Below are positions 58,667 to 64,000 of a stretch of 64,000 nt of DNA, piece by piece (the stretch's first letter is position 1; every line of letters starts with the position of its first letter). The stretch is taken from the NCBI RefSeq assembly GCF_036182465.1, contig NZ_CP108081.1, forward strand, positions 4,216,001-4,280,000, written 5' to 3'. Position numbers and translations under genes: made by a program. The notes under the pieces are model-generated. The model ran no database searches. It saw only the letters and a program-made list of their open reading frames with translations, and had not been told where the DNA came from. The stretch comes from Streptomyces sp. NBC_00258 (GTDB taxonomy: Bacteria; Actinomycetota; Actinomycetes; Streptomycetales; Streptomycetaceae).

Positions 58667-58736
58667 ACAGTTGTTCACTGACTCCATAGTCTAGCGCGCC
58701 GTACGACTTTCCCATTACAGAGAACAGTTGTTAACT
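58667..58736. promoter_or_regulatory. Direct repeats, probable operators of the divergent TetR regulator
   Basis: ACAGTTGTTCACT (58667-58679) and ACAGTTGTTAACT (58724-58736) differ at one of 13 positions and start 57 bp apart. The second abuts the TetR start codon, the first is nearer the 54-aa gene. The motif is partly palindromic (AACA-GT-TGTT). Confidence 0.6.
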
Positions 58737-58743
58737 ACATGGC

Positions 58744-59361
58744 ATGAGTCACACCCTCGGCATCCGGCAGGCCCAGAAGCAGAAGACCCGACAGGCGTTC
58801 CTGGACGCCGCGTTGGGTCTGCTGGAGGAGCAGAGCCTGAGCAGCCTGGGCCTGCGCGAGGTCACCCGGGCCGTCGGCGTCGCCCCGACCGCCTTCTACC
58901 GGCACTTCCACTCGACCGCGGATCTCGGAGTCGCCCTGGTCGAGGAGGCGTTGGGCAGCCTGCACCCGATGATCGCCGGAACGGTGTCGGCGTCCGGCGA
59001 CAGCGACGAACGCATAGACCGTGCCGTCGCCCTGATCGCCCGTCACGTGCGTGAGCACCCCGCGCACATCCGGTTCATCGCCCGCGAGCGCAACGGCGGC
59101 GTACAGAAGGTCCGGTCGGCGATCGCGGAGCAGATGGCCCGGTTCGCCGACGAGGTGAAGGCCGAACTGGCCAAACAGCCCGAATCCTCCGGCTGGAGCG
59201 ACGACGACCTGCTGATGCTCGCCGGCCTGTACGTCGACCAGATGCTGATGACCGCCAGTACGTTCCTGGAGGCGGCCCCCGAGGAACTGGACCAGGTGGC
59301 CCGGGTGGCCACCCGCCGGATGCGGCTGATCAGCATCGGCCGCCGCCACTGGCTGGGCTGA
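58744..59361 (+). CDS. TetR-family transcriptional regulator (FabR-like)
   Basis: 205 residues. N-terminal helix-turn-helix: RQAFLDAALGLLEEQSLSSLGLREVTRAVGVAPTAFYRHFHSTADLG. The ligand domain includes FIARERNGGVQKVRSAIAEQMARFADEVKAEL. Resembles FabR-type regulators of membrane lipid genes, but no ligand is known here. There is no ribosome site; ATG may be leaderless. Confidence 0.9.
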   Translation: MSHTLGIRQAQKQKTRQAFLDAALGLLEEQSLSSLGLREVTRAVGVAPTAFYRHFHSTADLGVALVEEALGSLHPMIAGTVSASGDSDERIDRAVALIARHVREHPAHIRFIARERNGGVQKVRSAIAEQMARFADEVKAELAKQPESSGWSDDDLLMLAGLYVDQMLMTASTFLEAAPEELDQVARVATRRMRLISIGRRHWLG

Positions 59362-59388
59362 CGCCCCGCGATACGACTCGGCCCGCAC

Positions 59389-59431
59389 GCGCGAAGGGCG
59401 CGTACGACAGTGCCGTACGCGCCCTTCGCGC
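59389..59431. terminator. Bidirectional terminator between convergent TetR and lipoprotein genes
   Basis: A perfect 18-bp stem (59389-59406 with 59414-59431) with a 7-nt loop. Confidence 0.85.
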
Positions 59432-59455
59432 CGTTCACCACCGGCCGCGAGCGGG

Positions 59456-59839
59456 TCAGCCCTGGGCCTGCTGCCCCTGCCCCTGCTGGCCGCCGGCCCC
59501 GCAGCCTCCGCCCGGGCCGCCGCCCTGCCCGCCACCGGGACCGCCGCTGGGCGCTCCCGACGGCATCCCCGAGGGCGCGCCCGACGGGGCCTTCCCCGTG
59601 GCGGCACCGGACGGCGCCCCCGAGGGTGCTCCCGAAGGCGCCCCGGACGGCGCTCCACTCGGCCTCCCCGACGGAGCACCGCTCGGCGCGCCCGACGGCG
59701 CCTGGCAACTCTGCTGCCCCGAGCCGCCGTTGCCGTTGCCCGAGGACGAGGAGTCGTCCGAGCCGGATCCACAGGCCGTCAGCAGGAGCGGGGACAGCAC
59801 CAACAGGGCGACGGCGGGGACATGGCGTACACGCTTCAT
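59456..59839 (-). CDS. Small lipoprotein with PSGA tetrapeptide repeats
   Basis: 127 residues. The signal peptide (KRVRHVPAVALLVLSPLLLTAC) ends in a lipobox. Mature protein is almost wholly low-complexity: a Ser/Gly/Asn linker, about 11 units of (A/M/G/R)PSG, then a Gly/Gln tail. The gene has 12-bp DNA repeats. No enzyme motif. A probable cell-surface spacer or stalk protein. ATG 59839 with GGGAG ahead. The repeat may vary between strains. Confidence 0.75.
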   Translation of the reverse strand: MKRVRHVPAVALLVLSPLLLTACGSGSDDSSSSGNGNGGSGQQSCQAPSGAPSGAPSGRPSGAPSGAPSGAPSGAPSGAATGKAPSGAPSGMPSGAPSGGPGGGQGGGPGGGCGAGGQQGQGQQAQG

Positions 59840-59951
59840 GAGGACAACTCCCGGATTCTGAGCGGTTTCTGAGAGGTGCATGCAACCAACCGCCCATGTG
59901 CCTCGATTGGGTCCGCGCTGTGCCCAGCCTGTGGCTCCGGCGCAAACCGGC

Positions 59952-60929
59952 TCAATCGCCGCGTTGGTGCGACTCCTGGTACAAGTCCGTGACAGAAGCC
60001 GCAGCCCGGGCCAGTTCCTCGCGCACCCCGGGCGGCGAGAGGACCTCCAGCCGGTCGCCGAATGCGAGCAACGGCCGTGCCTCGCCCACGACTTCGTACC
60101 CGAGCCGTGCGGTGACCCACGGGCTCGTCCCGTCGTCCTCGGGCGGCTCGGTGAGCGCGCCGCCGTGCAGACGCAGGAACAGGTCGAAGCGGTCGCGCCG
60201 CACCCGCACCGTCACGTCGATCCCGCCCGGCCGCTCCTCGACCCGGCGCCGCAACACCTCCCAGACGTCGGCGAGTTCGACGCCGGGCCGACGCCGCACC
60301 GGCGCGTCCGTGAGGCGGGCGGAGCGCACCCGGTCGGCGCGGAAGAGCCGCGGCCTGCCGCGCCGGTCGGCGACGAGGTACCAGACGCCCGCCTTGGCGA
60401 CGAGTCCGTACGGGTCCACGGTGTAGGTACGCGGCTCGGCGTCACCGCTGTGCCGGTAGCGCAGCCGCAGCCTGCGGTCGGCGAACACCGCGTCCTGGAG
60501 CGCCGCGAGGTCGGCCGGGCCCTGCGGGCCGCCCTTCCAGCGGGTCGCGTCGACGAGGATGCGGCGGCTGGTCACCTCGGCGGCGGGCCGGTACGGCTCC
60601 GGCAGCGCGGCCATCACCTTGCGCAGCGCGGAGCCGAGGGCCGCATCGAGGCCGAGCGCGGCGTGCGCGCCCTGGGCGGCCAGCACGAACAGGGCGCGCG
60701 ACTCGTCGGCGGTGAGCCCCGTGACGTCCGTACGGAACCCTGCGAGCAGTTCGATCCCGCCGTGCCGCCCACGCTCGGCGTACACCGGGACACCGGAGGC
60801 CGACAGCGCCTCGACGTCCCGGTAGATCGTCCGCACCGACACCTCCAGCCGCTCGGCGAGTTCCCGCGCGGGCACCCGGCCGCGGGTCTGCAGCAGCAGG
60901 AGGATCGACAGCAGCCGGTCGGACTTCAC
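59952..60929 (-). CDS. WYL-domain transcriptional regulator
   Basis: 325 residues. N-terminal winged helix-turn-helix (LLSILLLLQTRGRVPARELAERLEVSVRTIYRDVEALSASGVPVY), a WYL domain (about 140-215: VFADRRLRLRYRHSGDAEPRTYTVDPYGLVAKAGVWYLVADR) and a C-terminal extension (about 240-325). WYL regulators sense nucleic-acid or small-molecule ligands; this one may control its neighbours. GTG start. Confidence 0.88.
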   Translation of the reverse strand: MKSDRLLSILLLLQTRGRVPARELAERLEVSVRTIYRDVEALSASGVPVYAERGRHGGIELLAGFRTDVTGLTADESRALFVLAAQGAHAALGLDAALGSALRKVMAALPEPYRPAAEVTSRRILVDATRWKGGPQGPADLAALQDAVFADRRLRLRYRHSGDAEPRTYTVDPYGLVAKAGVWYLVADRRGRPRLFRADRVRSARLTDAPVRRRPGVELADVWEVLRRRVEERPGGIDVTVRVRRDRFDLFLRLHGGALTEPPEDDGTSPWVTARLGYEVVGEARPLLAFGDRLEVLSPPGVREELARAAASVTDLYQESHQRGD

Positions 60930-60982
60930 GCCCTCAGCCTACGAAGTCGCTCCGCTGGGTGCGGTGTTTCGTCTGCGGGTGC

Positions 60983-61047
60983 GTTGTGGCTGGTCGCGCC
61001 CCGCGGCGTAGCCGCAGGTGTCACAGCCCCGCGCCCCTTCGGGGCGC
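60983..61047 (+). repeat. Dispersed palindromic repeat, full-length relative of the copy inside the OppD-type gene
   Basis: Begins GTTGTGGCTGGTCGCGCCC and ends GTCACAGCCCCGCGCCCC-TTC-GGGGCGC. It lies in the gap behind the thioesterase gene, 33 bases from its stop. Compare 18423-18489. Confidence 0.8.
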
Positions 61048-61079
61048 TGCCCGAACCGCAGCCGACTGCGCCGGGCAGC

Positions 61080-61940
61080 CTAGCCGAGCCGCACCCTCGC
61101 CAGCTGACGCGACTGTGCGACGAGCCGGTCCGCGCTGTCCCAGACCTCGGCGTCCTCCTCCAGGAAGCCGCCGGCGAGGTTGCGGGTGGTGATGGAGACG
61201 CGGAGGGGACCCGGTGCCGGACGGCTGCGCACGTGCACGGTCAGTTCGACGGTCGGCACCCAGCCGGACAGGCCGAGTTCGAAGGCGGTCGGCGGCAGCG
61301 CGTCCACCGCGAGGAGCAGCGAGAGGGGGTCCGGTTCACGCCCGTCGGAGAGGCCGAACCAGGCTCGCATCTCACCCTTGCCGGACGGCGATCCGAGGGC
61401 CCAGCCCAGGGTGGCCGGGTCGAGCTTGAGCATCAGCCGCTCGGTGATCGCGGAGCTGCCGGAGACGGGGGCGGGTCCGTCCTCGGGCCCGAAGCACTGG
61501 TCCATGGGCGGTATCGCGGGCGGCTTCGCGCTCGTACGGACGTCGTCGGGCAGGCCGTCGAGGTCCCCGTACGAAGCGAGCACGCGGATCCGCTCGACCT
61601 CGCGGCCCTGGTCGTCGTACTGGTACAGGGACGCCTGGCCGGTGGAGAGGGTGCGACCGGTGCGTACGACATCGGTGCGGACGACCGCCGGGCCCGGCTG
61701 GGACGCGGTGAGGTAGTGCGCGGAGATCGTGAACGGGTCGGCGTGCGGCAGGGCGTCCGCGAGCGCGCGGCCCAGGACTGCGAGCAGGTAGCCGCCGTTG
61801 ACGGCACTGATGATCGTCCACCCGGCGGACAGGTCGATGTCGTAGACGCCGGGCGCGCGACGGGTGACCGCGGTGTCGCGGTCGAACTCGCTGTCGCCGA
61901 TCCTGGCCCGTACCGCGTGCACGGAAGCTGCTTCTGACAT
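61080..61940 (-). CDS. Acyl-CoA thioesterase (double hotdog)
   Basis: 286 residues. The N-terminal hotdog has DIDLSAGWTIISAVNGGYLLAVLGRALADAL, the C-terminal hotdog ERLMLKLDPATLGWALG and LAGGFLEEDAEVWDSADRLVAQSRQLARV. Belongs to the TesB-like family of actinobacterial thioesterases; substrate unknown. ATG 61940 chosen over 61955 on the basis of coding bias. Confidence 0.85.
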   Translation of the reverse strand: MSEAASVHAVRARIGDSEFDRDTAVTRRAPGVYDIDLSAGWTIISAVNGGYLLAVLGRALADALPHADPFTISAHYLTASQPGPAVVRTDVVRTGRTLSTGQASLYQYDDQGREVERIRVLASYGDLDGLPDDVRTSAKPPAIPPMDQCFGPEDGPAPVSGSSAITERLMLKLDPATLGWALGSPSGKGEMRAWFGLSDGREPDPLSLLLAVDALPPTAFELGLSGWVPTVELTVHVRSRPAPGPLRVSITTRNLAGGFLEEDAEVWDSADRLVAQSRQLARVRLG

Positions 61941-62037
61941 GCCTGAACGGTACAACAGGTAATTACTAAGCAGTAGCTTTTTCTGTTTCGATCACGTGAA
62001 ACGCCCCGTGGTCCGCCTCACTCGGGCTTGCTCTGCC

Positions 62038-62700
62038 TCACTCCGCCACCTCGACCGCCGTCGAGCGCCGGTGCCACGCCCGGGGCGCGCGCCAGTGGTA
62101 CCGCATCGCGAGGAGCCGCAGCACGAAGGTCGTGACGACGGCGAGCGCGGAGGTGAAGGTGTTCAGGGCGTCGTAGCGGATGCACAGGGCGACCATCGCG
62201 CTGCCGACGATGGCGGGCACGGCGTAGAGGTCGCGGTCCCAGCGCAGCAGCGAGGGGACCTCGTTGGCGAGGACGTCCCGCAGCACACCGCCGCCGACCG
62301 CGGTCGCGAGACCGAGGGTCGCCGAGGCGGTGAGGCCGAGCCCGTACTCGTACGCCTTCGTCGTGCCCGCGACGCAGAAGAGGCCGAGTCCGGCCGCGTC
62401 GAAGATGTTCACCCCGAGCTGGATCCGCTCCACCTCGGGGTGGAGGAAGAACACCAGCAGGGCGGCGAGCAGCGGGGTGAGGAAGTACCCCAGATCCGTG
62501 AAGGCCGCGGGCGGTACGGCTCCGATGATCAGGTCCCGGAAAAGCCCGCCGCCCAGCGCGGTGACCTCGGCGAGGACCGCGATGCCGAAGACGTCGAAGT
62601 TCTTGCGGACGGCCAGCAGGGCACCGGAGATCGCGAAGACGAAGATGCCGACCAGGTCGAGCGTGTGCTGGACGGACGGGGTGAAGAGTTCCTGGATCAC
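62038..62700 (-). CDS. TRIC-like (UPF0126) cation channel family membrane protein
   Basis: 220 residues with seven helices in two repeats, each with a GGG-R-D motif (TALGGGLFRDLIIG and TAVGGGVLRDVLANEVP). Typical of prokaryotic TRIC proteins that form trimers and conduct potassium or sodium. GTG 62700 is preferred, as an upstream ATG (62739) would put the terminator at 62723-62755 inside the coding region. Confidence 0.85.
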   Translation of the reverse strand: MIQELFTPSVQHTLDLVGIFVFAISGALLAVRKNFDVFGIAVLAEVTALGGGLFRDLIIGAVPPAAFTDLGYFLTPLLAALLVFFLHPEVERIQLGVNIFDAAGLGLFCVAGTTKAYEYGLGLTASATLGLATAVGGGVLRDVLANEVPSLLRWDRDLYAVPAIVGSAMVALCIRYDALNTFTSALAVVTTFVLRLLAMRYHWRAPRAWHRRSTAVEVAE

Positions 62701-62722
62701 CCGAACATTCTCGCCCAGCACT

Positions 62723-62755
62723 GAGCCCCTGCCTTCCATTGCAAGGCAGGGGCTC
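62723..62755 (-). terminator. Terminator behind the Opp operon
   Basis: A perfect 13-bp stem (GAGCCCCTGCCTT / AAGGCAGGGGCTC) with a 7-nt loop, 11 bases past the ATPase stop. Confidence 0.8.
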
Positions 62756-62766
62756 GGTGATACTTA

Positions 62767-64000
<1,234 letters not shown>

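Overview
The window is a piece of a linear-type actinobacterial chromosome and almost certainly Streptomyces. The evidence is very high GC with near-complete GC in third codon positions, many GTG starts and GTGA stop/start overlaps. There are also Tat/lipobox exported proteins, many one-component regulators (TetR, PucR, WYL, large LuxR-type) and a clade-type palindromic repeat ending in GGGGAACTGCGCG. As far as I remember, the gene order follows the S. coelicolor SCO5525 to SCO5476 region. This is core chromosome: I see no phage, integrase, transposase, tRNA, rRNA or CRISPR array.

Layout. (1) 1-4.7 kb: end of an NCS1 permease, then ilvE and leuB (branched-chain amino acids), then a secreted metallophosphoesterase. 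(2) 4.8-8.9 kb: a 42-aa protein, a chromosomal AAC(2')-type acetyltransferase, a quinone-reductase-like enzyme, and a secreted GH97 glycosidase with a clean operator. (3) 9-13.5 kb: proline catabolism (P5C dehydrogenase, proline dehydrogenase) with a divergent PucR-type regulator that carries a long disordered insert. (4) 13.5-20.2 kb: a HAD hydrolase, then an Opp/Nik-type ABC operon (binding protein, fused permease, two ATPases) behind a Zur-like box, then a TetR regulator with paired operators. (5) 20.3-26.1 kb: ilvB-ilvN-ilvC and serA, with a BCAA-coding leader peptide and an intrinsic terminator upstream of ilvB. (6) 26.2-41 kb: a membrane PAS-GGDEF-EAL protein, a D-2-hydroxyacid dehydrogenase, an aldo/keto reductase, a PQQ-type sugar dehydrogenase lipoprotein, a large ATP-binding LuxR regulator with a 22-unit hexapeptide repeat, a GNAT enzyme and an MMPL exporter. 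(7) 41.3-50 kb: gatC-gatA-(80-aa membrane protein)-gatB, the c-di-GMP enzyme rmdB, and ligA. (8) 50-64 kb: a MetE-C-like protein, SDR, LOG-like protein, methyltransferase, DUF427, alpha/beta hydrolase, mnmA, an amidase, cysteine desulfurase, small membrane proteins, TetR, a repetitive lipoprotein, a WYL regulator, a thioesterase, a TRIC-like channel and the end of an Opp ATPase.

How the genes work together. ilvB/N/C, ilvE, leuB and serA supply branched-chain amino acids and serine, and the ilvB leader fits control by aminoacyl-tRNA(Ile/Leu/Val). The two put genes degrade proline to glutamate. GatCAB makes Gln-tRNA and/or Asn-tRNA by transamidation. The cysteine desulfurase can feed sulfur to MnmA. 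Two GGDEF-EAL proteins lie 16 kb apart: the first has a degenerate EAL domain and the second keeps both signature motifs.

The most unusual signals are listed here. A dispersed palindromic repeat is translated in frame inside an ABC ATPase. The Opp-type operon has a Zur-like box. The LuxR regulator has an 18-bp x 22 in-frame repeat and is GTGA-coupled to a 53-aa gene. A small membrane protein is coupled between gatA and gatB. A 210-bp nested palindrome sits directly behind serA. Family names come from recognising the sequences by eye; no database search was run.
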